Shown here: one piece after another, positions 10,644 to 22,211 of the stretch | How positions within the stretch are numbered: position 1 is the stretch's first letter | How the letters are laid out: each line of letters starts with the position of its first letter | Origin: Aphidius gifuensis | Taxonomy: Eukaryota > Arthropoda > Insecta > Hymenoptera > Braconidae | NCBI RefSeq assembly: GCF_014905175.1 | Contig: NC_057789.1 | Coordinates: 12,080,876-12,144,875, forward strand | Direction of reading: 5' to 3' | DNA: 64,000 nt | The notes under the pieces: generated by a model | Databases searched by the model: none | Seen by the model: the letters and a program-made list of their open reading frames with translations, nothing else | Told to the model about the DNA's origin: nothing | Program-made: the position numbers and the translations under genes

Positions 10644-12142
10644 TTATTGAGGTAGGATTCTGTTATTGAATCTAGTACATAATTGATTACGATAAGCTGT
10701 TCCTGCAATATTATGAAATTCAAGATCATATTCTTCTATTCCACGATTTTCTCTTTCAACTGGTGGATCATTATTTTGCAGTACGTAACGTCTTCCCTCT
10801 ACCTCATATTCCTCCATTTCACCTGGACCATGGTCAAGACAAATATTATGAAGGACACAACATGCTACTATGGTTCCTGGAATTAAATCATTTCGATTCA
10901 TGTCTAAATATTTTAATCTACGGAATCGACCAAATAGCAAAGACCAGCATCGTTCAATCGAGGCTCTTTGTCGAGAAAGTGCTGTGTTAAAATTTCTTTG
11001 AGCCTGTGTTAAATTTCCTCGGTCAATAAATGGTGCAACACACCAATCAAAAACAGGATAAGCCTTATCACCAATAATAAATTCACCTTGACTAAAATAT
11101 TGACCTTGATTACCAATAATATCATGGTAAATGTGGGAGTTTTCAAATATTCTGATGTCACTAACTGACCCTGGATAACCACTAAAAACATCAATAAATT
11201 TCAATTCATGATCACAAATACCTTGAAGTGTATAGGCATAACAGCACTTTCTGGTCACATATACTTCTTTGTCATCACGAGGAGCTTTTATCCGGATAAA
11301 AGTTCCATCGATTGCACCAACAACATTGGGGAGACCACCAGCCTCTTCAAGATGTTGTCTGATGACCTGTCGACGTTCTGGTGATGGCCAAGTTATAACA
11401 CGTGGTGCAATTTCATTTAGAGCTTGCACGACAAGTTGGAAACTGTGAAACAGTGATGACTTTCCCATGTCAAAACGATCTCCAATTGATCTGCATTAAA
11501 TTAATAAATAAATAAATAAATAGATTAATTAATTAAATGAAGACGTGTTAATAAAAAAAAAAAATAGATATGAGTAAATATTAACCTGTATGATTCAGGT
11601 GTGGCCAATAGCCATAATACTGACAATATTTGCTTCCTGATTGGCATACATGGTCTTCCAAATCCAAATTCATTAACATTTCGATTTAGAGTTGGTCCTA
11701 TCTCATTTTCTATTGTTTCATATGCCTCCCATGTAAGACGAAAATGACTTTGAAATATTTCAGGAGAACTACGAAACACAACATTGTCAATATAGTTTTC
11801 AACCCGGATTGGAATGTCATTTGGTTCTCTAGCAACACCAATCAGTCGTCTCATTAAATTATTTTCTTCTTCTTCATCACTACTACTTGATGAATCAGTG
11901 TCAATAGCATGCTGAATAGCTTGCAAAACAACAACACCAGCTTGCTCTAGATCCTAAAAGATTTTAAAAAAATTGACATATGCTTTAAACCAACAAATAA
12001 TTGCTAACATAACCTCCTGGATTAGGTACGATTGTTTAATACAAATTCTACAGTGTTTCCGGTGTTATGTTAATAAAATTTTACATGAAAAATAAATTAA
12101 AGAACTTATTAAATAATTTAGATAATAATATTCACTTACCAT
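10644..12142 (-). CDS. PIF/Harbinger DDE transposase (HARBI1-like)
   Basis: Three exons on the minus strand: 12140-12142 (the ATG alone), 11586-11953 and 10644-11490. The first intron starts directly after the start codon (ATG|GTAAGTG ... CTTTTAG|GATCTAG). The second joins ...TCATACAG to ATCAATTGG in frame. The result is 405 residues with no internal stop. The DDE_Tnp_4 fold is recognisable: first Asp in VVGAIDGTFI (about D185), second in FIIGDKAYPV (about D265), and Glu in ASIERCWSLL (about E303), followed by the typical GRFRRLKYLDM and CCVLHNICLDHG ends. The N-terminus has an acidic Ser/Asp/Glu patch and a helical region (FQSHFRLTWEAYETIENEIG) like other HARBI1 proteins. The enzyme cuts and rejoins the element ends. 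With all three catalytic residues present the copy may be active. Confidence 0.93.
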
Positions 12143-12299
12143 TTATGAGTCAGAGAAATATTCAGTCAGAGAAATATCTTAAGCTTTGAATTCAAACTCA
12201 GCGATGCTACCACTACAAAAATGTAAAATCCACTATAACAAAAAATTGGCCGGATTTTTGGCCTCGGCCAGCTATCGAACGCTCCCCTAATATAGCGCT

Positions 12300-13040
12300 T
12301 TTTGATGGTGAGTCTAGCGCCATCGTGTTAGTCAAGTCTGGCAACACTGCGTGTAACATACATCACAGCACCTCGATAGTTCAGTTCCCAAACTATATTT
12401 TACAAACACTATCTCGCGTTTAGTATGTTAAACGAACTTGAATAATTCAAAATCAATAAATATCAACAAATGAAATATAATATATAGTTGAATCCTAAAA
12501 ATATAGATATTAAAACTTTGAATATCATTGTGTTTTTTCATACGTAATATATTATACTTATTAAAAAAAGTACTTTTTAGTTTAAATCAAAAATTATTTT
12601 TTAAACTAAACAGTACCTTTTTCAATACACTATAATAAACTTAATAATTATGAATATAAATATTTATCAAGTATACCATTTTCCTTTTACTTTGAATAAA
12701 AAAGTATAAATAAATTATATTGTAAAATTATCGTACAATTACAATAATAATTTTTTTTTCAAACTAACACATCAATGTCTATTTTTCTTTTTTTAAAACA
12801 TGAAATTAGTCAATATTATAAATCAATTATTATTGTATAATAATTTAATATTTTGTTTTAAGTTTAGGAAATATTATATTATATAAACAATGGTAGTAGG
12901 TATAATGCCTTGTAAATGAAAAATACTTGCATGTGCATGTATATATATGTACAATATGAACTTTACTTCGCTTAACAAATGCAAGCATAACCAATAAATA
13001 CACAGAAAATTTTTGGTTAAAAATAAGAAAAAATATTCTT
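12300..13040. other. AT-rich noncoding DNA next to a hAT-like end
   Basis: TCTGGCAACACTG at 12340-12352 is the complement of the CAGTGTTGCCAGA at 3501, so a hAT-like end may lie on each side of the nested block. The 8 bases outside the two ends do not match, so they need not belong to one insertion. The rest is AT-rich and featureless. Confidence 0.35.
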
Positions 13041-13044
13041 GTAG

Positions 13045-13900
13045 TTAGAAAAAAACTTCTTGGCAATATTCTTTTTGAAAAAAGAAAAAAATAGTTTATT
13101 ATAAACAATAATTGGTTTGTAATAAGAAAAATAAAAGTCTTGTTATAAACAATATTCTGTTTGTTTCATGAAGATGGTGTCTTGTTTGAAACCATAGATG
13201 GTTTGCTTCAAGAAGATTACTTCTAGACGTAAACCATATTTCTTCTTGACACAAACCAAATTCTGTTTTTTTTATGCAGATGGCGTCTTGTTACACCATA
13301 GAATGGTTTTTTTCAAGAAGAATACTTCTAAAAATATGCCACTAGCTTCTTGTTACAAACGGTCGATGTTTTAAAGCAAGATCATCATATGAAAAAAACC
13401 AGAAACTTAGAAAAAATAACGAAGTTTCCCTGCCGGGAATCGAACCCGGGTCTTTTGCTTACCGGGCAAACGCCTTGACCACTAGACCACAGGGCTTCTT
13501 ACTTTTTCTAAGTTTCATCAAGTTAACTCCGACGTCCTTCTATGCGTCAATTCATTTTTTTAAAGCAAGATCTTTAAACCATCGACCGTTTGTAACAAGA
13601 AGCTAGTGGCATATTTCTAGAAGTATTCTTCTTGAAAAAAACCATTCTATGGTTTGAAACAAGACGCCATCTGCATAAAAAAACAGAATTTGGTTTGTGT
13701 CAAGAAGAAATATGGTTTACGTTTAGAAGTATTCTTCTTGAAGCAAACCATCTATGGTTTCAACCAAGACACCATCTTCATGAAACAAACAGAATATTGT
13801 TTATAACAAGACTTTTATTTTTCTTATTACAAACCAATTATTGTTTCCAATAAACTATTTTTTTCTTATTTCAAACAGAATATTGCCAAGAAGTTTTCTT
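13045..13900. repeat. Large foldback element with a tRNA-like core
   Basis: Two arms of about 300 bases (left about 13045-13375, right about 13565-13900) are inverted copies. Examples are CTTCTTGGCAATATTC with its mate GAATATTGCCAAGAAG, and TTTCATGAAGATGGTGTCTTG with its mate at about 13765-13790. Both arms contain repeated GAAGATTACTTCT- and AAACCAT..ATGGTTT-type words. The loop holds a tRNA-like sequence. No target duplication was found. Confidence 0.8.
13425..13496 (-). tRNA. tRNA-like sequence, probably a pseudo-tRNA
   Basis: Read on the minus strand it folds as a tRNA. It has a D stem GTCT/AGGC with loop AGTGGTCA, anticodon stem TTTGC/GCAAA, T stem CCGGG/CCCGG with loop TTCGATT, and an intact B box (GGTTCGATTCC). 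Oddities: the 7-base anticodon loop is CCGGTAA, so position 33 is C instead of the near-universal T and the anticodon would read GGT (Thr). Acceptor pairs 1 and 2 do not form (A-A, G-A) while pairs 3-7 do. The flanking CTTAGAAAAA / TTTTTCTAAG also pair, continuing the host foldback. It is more likely a tRNA-derived passenger than a working gene. Confidence 0.5.
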
Positions 13901-13967
13901 CTAAAAAATAGAAGAAATTTTTCTCAGTGTACAAATAAAATACTTGTATATTAACATATACAACGGC

Positions 13968-14020
13968 ATATATATATATATATATATATATAATAATAAA
14001 TAAATAAATATATATAAATA
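13968..14020. repeat. TA and TAAA simple repeat
   Basis: A run of about 14 TA dinucleotides followed by AATAAATAAATAAATA. It is a plain microsatellite. Confidence 0.9.
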
Positions 14021-14029
14021 CTCGCGATT

Positions 14030-15327
14030 GCATTTAAATTCATCTATACTACAGAACGCCTGGTGGTAACGATTACCGACCGATTACCATGGCGCTGCAA
14101 TGGGCAATGTATACTGACAGAAAATGGATTCCTGTCCAGATCCGTTACCGGATTGTTACCGGCTGTAAATTCTATGTTTTTTCCTTTTACTCCTTTGAAA
14201 AGTAATCTAGTTGCTTTTTTTTAATTTTTTAATTATTATTTGTTTGTTAGGTTATACACATTCATATTTTTTGACAGATGAAATGATGTTATGATTTACA
14301 TATGTCAACAAAACACAGTTCATTACACAATTATGTATATGTTTTAAGCACCATATATAATAATTTAAAAGATATGCACGTGACCAATCTGATACTCCAA
14401 CCAGAATCAAGTAAATTCAAAAATCAGGCGCTAAGTTTAAAAACAAAGCGACAAATTTGAATTCTAATGCGCCGCCATGACATCAACGGTTTTTCTGTTT
14501 AAGGACCGACGGCAGCTTTTACGAAACTTAGTTACATCAATTTGGCGCTCGCGAGCTCTTAGTGAAAACTAGAGAGCTCACACGTTAAGGAATTGGTACG
14601 CTAGATACTGAGGCCCGAAGGACCTCACGGAGGATAGCTTTCGGCCTGTTCCTTCACTGGCGTTCAACCTTGGATCCTTGGAATATTGACCAACAGGTAA
14701 CCTTCTTACAAGAAGTATTAGTATAGATAATCGTCTTTTTCTAACCTGTTCACGTGTTCAATTTCAATTTAGTTATCCACTTACATCTTTCAGAAATAAT
14801 TCAAATACATCATTTATCGCTTTTATATCAATCAAATAAATTCAGACAAATAAACTGATACTAATAGTTACTTGTAATAAATTTGATTAAAATAATTTAT
14901 TTTGTTTCGAAAATATAGGTTCAATCAGGTCGTAAAATATTCCAACTGAAGTGCCTTATTGTCAATGCTCCAAGTTTGGACATCAGTACAATAGAATAAA
15001 AATCAATCGATTATTCAATAAAGTTTGAATAAAATCAGTACTAAATTAAATATTGTAACCGAATAAAACGCGAGTAACACGTTTGTCCCTGTGCTGCGCC
15101 ATTTTGGAGATTACCACGTTTTCGCATAAATTTGCATAACTACTGTAAAAGAAATCAACTACCGTAAGTAAGAACGAATTGTTATATTATTATTACTTTC
15201 TTTGATTTTTTCCGTATTACTCTGATTTTTTTAAATCAGAGAAATCATTTCCACCAGGATTCCATGTAAAATCAAGTGAAAGTGTGTGTTTCATTCATTA
15301 TTTTATTTATTCCTGATAAATTCCATG
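14030..15327. other. Noncoding DNA, nothing identified
   Basis: This has some higher-GC stretches (for example 14560-14700), but no ORF with credible coding character, no clear inverted or tandem repeat and no RNA gene that I can recognise. Confidence 0.4.
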
Positions 15328-16756
15328 GTGCCCCCGTGGCAGCTTATTGTGGATTATGACCTTCCTACTATTCGTAGTTCTTTCTTTATATTTTATCTTT
15401 GCCAAGTTCAAAACAAGGGACTTAGGTAAATTCAGATTCTTTAATTTTATTTTAAGTTTTGTTGTCCTTTTTGGTTTAATTCTTATAATTTTTTATAATA
15501 TTTCAAATATATTAAGGCTCAGTATCTAGTGGCTAAGTAATTCTGGCAAAATTATGTATATTGTGAGTTTGACTACAATTAAAGCTAACTAAAAAATTAG
15601 CTAAGAAAAATGTAGCTAAGGAATAGATGTAGCTAAGGGTTAAGCTGATAAATTATGTAGATATTTGTGTTTTTTCTAAGTTTAGCTAAGGAAAAGATTA
15701 GTCATTATTAATTAACATTTTAAAAGTAAAAATTATTTTTTAAGTCCCTTTTTTTACTTTTTATTTGACATCAAAATAGTCAAAACTAGAGAATTAAAAC
15801 TGAATTACCTGAGAACAGTAAATAAATCTAGTGGCTAAGTGCCAAGAATCTACCCTGCGATGAGGGTCACGGCTTATCTCGGGTTATGCCTATCTACTTT
15901 ACTTAAGGTACATTTTCAGCTAGATTTTGTGGGCGTGTCCTAAATAAAATCCTATGCTTTTTACATTGGAGATTTTGTCCTACCAACTCCAAAAAACCAA
16001 AAGTTTGAACTTTTCGTGATCATTTTTTTTGTGTTAACAATTTATTTTTTCCATTATTAATTAATCTTATGCAATATATTCCAATAAAAACCAATTATAT
16101 GTTGATAAAAACAATTATTCTATAATATTTATTCATTTCAATATTGCACACAAAAATTTTTTTTTGTTAGTATGCATCACTGATTTGTGTCAGTATGAAG
16201 TTTTTTATTTATATCCAATTAATATTAATATTTATTATCAATCTCAATTTTATATAGTTAATAAAAACATTTTTAATAATATTTTCATTAATGTTTGCAT
16301 TTATGATGCTCCATTATTTTGTAATCAAATTTCTTTTATGCAAGTTTAAATTTTCCCGCTTTTTCAATATTATGGCTCTTCATTAGAAAATCAGTAAAAA
16401 AACAACTTTTTACCACATATTTTTAATTAAAATAACGAAATCAGTTCTCTAACCCCATATAAACCAGGTATTAAAAAATTCCTTATTATTTTTACTATTA
16501 TCTATCAGTTTTTCAATAAAATCTTATATTTAGAAATGTAATTTAGTTATGATCAAAAAAATTTCAAACATCCCCTCCCATAAGAGCCCATGTTTAACCT
16601 CTCTAAAAGTAGCCAACTTTAATTAATTATTATAAAAAAAAAAAGTCTGTAACATAATATATTATTTCACGAAATGATTTATCAATATTTCAATTACATA
16701 CTGTATAAATTTCAAGAAATTCTTATATTCGGAAGGTAGCTGAAAATGTACCTTAA

Positions 16757-17497
16757 GCTACGGTCTCCAAGAAGCGTCTGCACTGACTGGCCGACTGTCG
16801 CGTTCAGAGACGCTCGTCCCGAGAATACAAGGTTCATGTTATTGGTCTCCAAGGCGCGTTCGCGCTCGGAGCGTCACAGTCGACGGTCATGTCTGAACAG
16901 TCGATTGACCAAAGTCGGGTCAGGCTTCTGTAGACGCCGAGCAGGCACGCACATATATATAAGTTCTTAAACTGTATGTAATGTTAATGTGTTTAGCTGG
17001 TGAAGTGTTAGTGCAGTATAGTACTTCTACCATGAGTATACGAATGTTATTTATGTTTTCCATAGTTTTTTTCTAATTTAATTTACAAAATAGTCAAACT
17101 AATGTATATTAAGACAGAAAAATCGATGAAATTTTTTACCATCATTGTTTAATAATGACCATTTATTAATATTTGGAAATGTCCCTCATTTTTCATTGTA
17201 TGCAAATCACTAACAGGTTTTCTTTTCTTTTTAATTTTTCTGTCATTTTCTTCTACAATATTCTCAAATAACTTCATCAGCTATAATCGAAATTAATTTT
17301 TCTCTATTATCTATGATATTTATATTTTTATGTAACAAAAAGTATAATTATCAGACAGTTGCTCGACTGTTGAGAAGTTTTGAATGCGCCTGGGAGGCCA
17401 CTCGGCTATGAGCGTTTCAAAGCGCTTGATTACAACATCCCAACATCCGAACGCGACAGTCGGACAGTCGACGCAAACGCTCCTTGGAAACCGTACC
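16757..17497. mobile_element. MITE with GSTACGGTYTCCAAG termini
   Basis: The left end GCTACGGTCTCCAAGAAGCG and the complement of the right end (GGTACGGTTTCCAAGGAGCG) match over about 48 positions, including GACTGTCGCGTTC. It is flanked by TTAA on the left (16753-16756) and TTTAA on the right, which could be a piggyBac-type TTAA target with one extra T. The G+C content is clearly higher than in neighbouring DNA. The only ORF (16746-16970) starts outside the element and is not credible. Confidence 0.7.
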
Positions 17498-17720
17498 TTT
17501 AAGTAGATTCAGTTCCAACTCTCTCGTTTCGGCAATTGCCGAATTCGTTTCCTGTTCCACCAAATACCCGGATTAATTTTGGAGGGCGGGGCCCGTTCAT
17601 GCGAGTTCACTCCCGTTCGAAAAAAATAAAGAATCCGAGTTCGCTCTGAATCGTTTCCCCTACCGTTTTCCTCCACTTTACCAGCTCGCTATTGCCATTT
17701 TCATACTCAAGACGTTACGC

Positions 17721-18062
17721 GGCTACGCAGTCCGTACGAACTTCAAAATGGCGACGAAAAAAATGAAAATCATAATAATGTTAAAAGTTACTATGATACA
17801 TCACTATAGCCAGAGAGAAGGCAAGAGATTTACAAAAATTTAAAATATTAAGTATTACTATTTTTTTCAGGTTTAAGTTGACTATGGTCGAGTTGAGATT
17901 TCAGGTTGAGTTTCTATTTAGTTATTTCAAATCTGTCGAATAGATTGGCTAATGTCAAATTTGATCAGATTGTTTTTAAACGAAAAAATCAGATCTACCA
18001 CAACAAATGCTCTAAAGATTTCCAAACTCCGCCATTTTGAAGTTCGTACGGACTGGGTAGCC
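17721..18062. mobile_element. Small MITE with GGCTACGCAGTCCGTACG termini
   Basis: GGCTACGCAGTCCGTACGAA plus CTTCAAAATGGCG at 17721 and its complement ending at 18062 differ at one position over 33 bases. The 340-bp element has no ORF. The target duplication is unclear. Confidence 0.7.
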
Positions 18063-18465
18063 ACGGAACGCACCCAAAGTCGGGCTATCACAAAAAAAAA
18101 AGCTGTCAATGTCGAGCTCATAAATTTTTTACTTAGCCGCTAGCTCTTTCACTGAGCCTTAATAATAACCAAACAATCAATATTTACCTTGATTTACCAG
18201 CCAAATTTTTTACTTAGCCGCTATAGATTTTTTATTTAGTTGCTAGATATTTTACTTAGCCTTAATAATAGCCAAACGATCAATATCTAAATTATTTCAC
18301 CAGCTAAATTTTTTACATAGCCTTAATTTAGAAAAAAAAATTGCAAGAAAAAAAACTAAGTCCCTTATTTTGAACTTAGAAAAACTAGCCAAAACTAGAT
18401 AAAATGCAAAGGGAACTATGAATAGTAGAAAGGCCATAATCCACCATTAGCCGCCACGGGGGCAC

Positions 18466-19090
18466 TATGAAATGCCACGAATCTGAATTTACCTACGTCC
18501 AAATTTATCGATCCACGAATGTTAATTACCTGATTTGTTACAAATTCATTTAATTTATTTATAAAAATATCTTAAATTTTGTATGTATTGAAGCTCTTTC
18601 TTAGTAAGGAGTCCTTCCTAAAGACGGAAACTGCAAAGTTAACGCGCGTTGACTCAGGGGGGGTAACACTAGCTTCTATACGTTTCAGGATCTAGATAGG
18701 TTTATTACATAGGTTCTTATGGAGAGTTCGGTTTAGTTTTTAGAAGCTTAGCCATTTTATGGAAAACGCAGATAGCTTTATCAAAAACTAAAGATAGATA
18801 GAGGAAACAATAAGGAAACTTTTGATATAAAAATTAATAGGGCTTTGAGACCTTTTTATTTTACAATAAATAAAAATAAATTTTTGTCTTTGTCTAAATA
18901 CTTAATTAGAAGTGAAAAACAAGATTTTCTCCTTCTTTTTCATCTCGTTCGCACTCATAGAAATATTATGTTTCTAAATGCCATCCGCAAGAGGTCTCTA
19001 GATATGCGTGGGTAACACCTTAATTGTTCGTTAACTAGAGCTAAGACAAAGACTTCTTAAGTTGTGCAACTAATTATTGATATAGAGTAA
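18466..19090. other. Noncoding DNA, nothing identified
   Basis: AT-rich sequence. GAATCTGAATTTACCT at about 18479-18494 is the complement of AGGTAAATTCAGATTC just inside the left arm near 15424, so inverted homology extends a little past the composite element. Confidence 0.4.
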
Positions 19091-19800
19091 AATGTCTTTT
19101 TATTTTTTAATTCTCAAGTTATTCAAATTCATAAATATCTCAACAAAAAAAAAAAAAAAAATGTCAAGTATTCAAAATTGTCACTACAGTATAATCTCTC
19201 TATAGTGACATCGTCGGGGCTCAAATTCTCGGAATTTATTATAGAGAGCGTCTCCCACTCTAGCGTCGAGGGGAATTGAGTGAGCGCGACGGATAGAATA
19301 ATAAAATGAGAAAGAATATACTACGTCACACACCGATACACCAACACAAGTAGGGACATTCTGGAGTGAGGGAAAAAATTCTCCTACGCTGACGCTCGAT
19401 GTCACTATAGAGAATGTCACTATAGAGAGATTATACTGTAATTGTGAGTATATTAATTAAGATGTGATACCAGAAAGACAAGAACAAAATATATTTTTGA
19501 CGAATGTAATTAAGTCTTAACTATTGAAAAAAAAAATTTTAAACTTGACCCCACCTGATGTAAAATATATGTCTTGAATACTGATATTTTATTTGGTAAA
19601 AACCAGGTGGGGTCAAGTTAAAAATTTTTTTTTTCAATAGTGGAGACTTAATTACATTCGTCAAAAATATATTTTTTTTCTTGTCTTTCTGGTATCACCT
19701 CTTAATTAATATACTCACAATTGGTGACAATTTCGGATATTTGACACTTTTTTTGTAAAAAAAACTTTTGTTTTTTTTTTTGTTGAGATATCACATCTTT
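19090..19800. repeat. Foldback element interrupted by a pogo-like MITE
   Basis: 19441-19722 is a near-perfect hairpin: ATTGTGAGTATATTAATTAAG, TGATACCAGAAAGACAAG, AAACTTGACCCCACCTG, and their complements. The pairing continues outwards across the MITE at 19187-19438 (AAAATTGTCAC on the left, GTGACAATTTC on the right), so the MITE inserted into one arm. Confidence 0.75.
19187..19438. mobile_element. pogo/Tigger-like MITE
   Basis: The 252-bp element has termini CAGTATAATCTCTCTATAGT and their exact complement, flanked by TA on both sides (19185-19186 and 19439-19440). The CAGT start, TA target and TCTCTATAGTGAC subterminal words fit non-autonomous pogo/Tigger elements of the Tc1/mariner group. 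The 78-codon ORF inside is not a transposase. Confidence 0.85.
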
Positions 19801-22211
19801 TTTTAAAGTGAACAATTTATTTATTTATGCTGTCAAAGTAGTTTGGAGGTTATGTCGTGAATACAAACAAATAATAACATCCCTAGCGGAACACTCAACA
19901 ACAGTTTGATAGCGATTTGTTAAGGTTGCTTACAAGGGACATAGTCGTACTATTATTTAGGCTTGGAGGACTCGTATACCACTACGTTTATATTGTGGCC
20001 CCTCTTTAAAAATTTTGTTACGCTTTTGCCTTGAAAATCGTAGTGTGTGTATAAACAGATAGGCACCTACACTATTCCAGCAAGCAAAATGGAAATCGTG
20101 AGACACTGTATTTTTTTATATGTATACTACCACTACTACAGCGCATCATTGTGTATGTCACGTTGGTGTATAACACCCCGCTCGGCAAGTAAAAAGTAAA
20201 CAAGGAGAAGAGAGCAGTGTTGCCGGATCGCAATTCTCTCATGTCCTCTCGTTGCGAGAAAGACGAAAATTTCAAAACTTAACATTAAATATCTTTAAAA
20301 ATCAACGTCAGAAAAAATTTAAATTTTTTTATCGTATTGGTCTTGCCGAGCACTACAATTTGATAGTAATTTGAAAATTTTTTAGTGAAAAACGAACTCG
20401 TTAAAAATAAAAATGTACGGTATATCAACTTATAGTCCTATCCTCGCGTATAAAAGTTGTCAACTTTGATATTAATTATCTCAAAAAAAACGACGTCAGA
20501 AAAAATTGAAAAAAATTGAGAGTATAGATATTTATTTGATTTGAAAAATGAGCCAAAAAAAAAAAAAATTGGGTGACGATTTTGTATCGCACCACGTATC
20601 CAAATATACCACGATAATTTCACAAGGGTTGTAAGGCCTTATGTTTGATACAGGGCTATCAAAGGATGTGGAGGATAGGTTGTAACTTGAAATAATAGGA
20701 ATAACACTTTAAATAAATCCAAACACTGTGGCTTAAATTCTATTAATATATTCACTTTATTATTTCACTAAAATTATAATTAATTGTATTGTATATTGTA
20801 TATTGAGTTGACTCTAACAAGTGTTGTCATGGACAGACACTACTATTTTATATTGTAAGTATAAAGAAATCCCGTTGTACGTGAATCAATATTAATTAGA
20901 GATGTAACGTAAACGAGTGTTGAAGAGCAACTGATTTCTCAGTTTGTTGAAAATTATTAAGTCCAAAAAATAGGTGTGTACTTAGTTAAAAAATTAGTTT
21001 TAATTGGTCAAAAATTAGTTCAAGAGAGGGTAAAAAACTAGGTGTAGGTGGTGGGATTTTTAGACATAAAATTGGGCCTTGTGTGGTCCAAAGGGTGACA
21101 TAAAAAATACCATGTGTAAACAAAAAATATAGATTTTATGACCGGAAAGTCCAAGACGTTTTCATGAATTTAGTTTATTTTAAAAAGTTATAAATTTACT
21201 TTTTTATTGTCGATTTTACGATCATTCTGTGGATCGAAAATACGTTAGTGCAGTTGTTTGACAGATGTGAGATTTTCTCTAATTCTTGACAAATAATGTT
21301 TTAAAAAATATGTTATAATAGTACCAAAGAGAAACTTGAGTTTATGGTTTTATTTGTTACGTGATTTTTACTCAAAAAATCTATGCATGAGTTGACCATG
21401 TGTGGGAATATTCGAGTTTGTAAAAAAGCTATTAAAAAGTACATAAAATCAAATTGTTAGTCATATGTTATTCTAAAGTTTGTCGTTTCACGAAGTAGCC
21501 ATAAAAAACAGAGTAATGTTTAAAACTTATCAACTTATTGTATTTTGTTTAAGGTACAACTAGGGCAAAATTCGAGACATCTGGCGGATGTTTGTTGAAA
21601 ACACTATAGATTCATGAGTGCGACAAGAACGAGAGATTAGAAAAGGAATACTGTTTCTCACTCCCACTCATGTATTTAGCAAAGACAAAAATTTATTATC
21701 CTCTATTAATTAAAATTGAGTATTATAGCCGATATTAAATTTAGGTGAAGTTTTTTCGTCTTTTTTTCTAGTTTTATTCTTTAGTTTTTGGTGAATATGG
21801 CATTATTTTTTCAAGTATTTCGATGGGGTATTATGTAAAACCGAACATCGTTTTCCATAAGAATAAGATATGTTTAACCTCGAAAAAAAGGACCATCTTT
21901 AACAGTTAATTAATCAAAAAAACATCTTATAACAAAAAATCTGATTAAAGAAAAAGGTGTATCGTTATTTCAATTATCTACTCTATAAAATTCGTGAAAT
22001 CGTCATTATTTTTAATTTTCCCTGGTTGTACAGCAAAAATAAAAACAATGAACGTGTTTGTAGGTGACCGTACGGACAATACCATCTGTCCCAGGATGCG
22101 ATGGTTGATCATCTCGTTAAGGACGTTCGTTGTGCTTACGTTGCCAAAAGTTCTTTTTTTTTTTGTATGTTCAGTCCGGTTGCCATCTGAACCAGACTGT
22201 TCATAGTCATG
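19800..22211. other. Noncoding DNA with weak repeats
   Basis: No gene recognised. CAGTGTTGCCGGATCGC near 20215 resembles a hAT end. Two diverged copies of an ATATCT..AAAAAA..CGTCAGAAAAAATT block lie at about 20290-20320 and 20475-20500. The 21994-22206 ORF has no domain. Confidence 0.35.

Larger units (their letters stand above)
7547..12286. mobile_element. Complete PIF/Harbinger DNA transposon
   Basis: The terminal inverted repeats GGGAGCGTTCGATAGCTGGC start at 7547 and their complement ends at 12286. They are flanked by a 3-bp direct duplication CTA (7544-7546 and 12287-12289), as expected for PIF/Harbinger elements. The 4.74-kb body carries two convergent genes: a Myb/SANT-like DNA-binding protein on the plus strand and a DDE transposase on the minus strand. 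An about 250-bp tandem array lies between them. Both genes are spliced and nearly or fully intact, so the insertion looks young. Confidence 0.93.
15328..18465. mobile_element. Composite element with GTGCCCCCGTGGC termini
   Basis: The left arm from 15328 (GTGCCCCCGTGGCAGCTTAT) and the right arm ending at 18465 are diverged inverted copies over roughly 100 bases, including TGGATTATG(A/G)CCTT.CTACTATTC and CAAGGGACTTAG. No transposase ORF is visible. The interior holds GCTAAG-type repeats (15520-15700 and 18120-18330) and at least two further MITEs. No clean target duplication was found. It could be one large foldback or two facing copies of a shorter element. Confidence 0.5.

Noticed and set aside
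3501..12352. One giant hAT element with CAGTGTTGCCAGA ends at 3501 and 12352
   Set aside because: The 8 bases outside the two ends (TATAAATT and CGTGTAAC) do not match, and everything between is explained by other insertions.
13425..13496. Functional tRNA-Glu or tRNA-Thr gene
   Set aside because: The A and B boxes resemble tRNA-Glu, but the anticodon would be GGT, position 33 is C, and two acceptor pairs are lost. Kept only as a tRNA-like sequence.
16746..16970. 74-codon ORF with Arg/Ser-rich composition
   Set aside because: It starts outside the MITE boundary and reads through its terminal repeat; the composition reflects the element's GC content.
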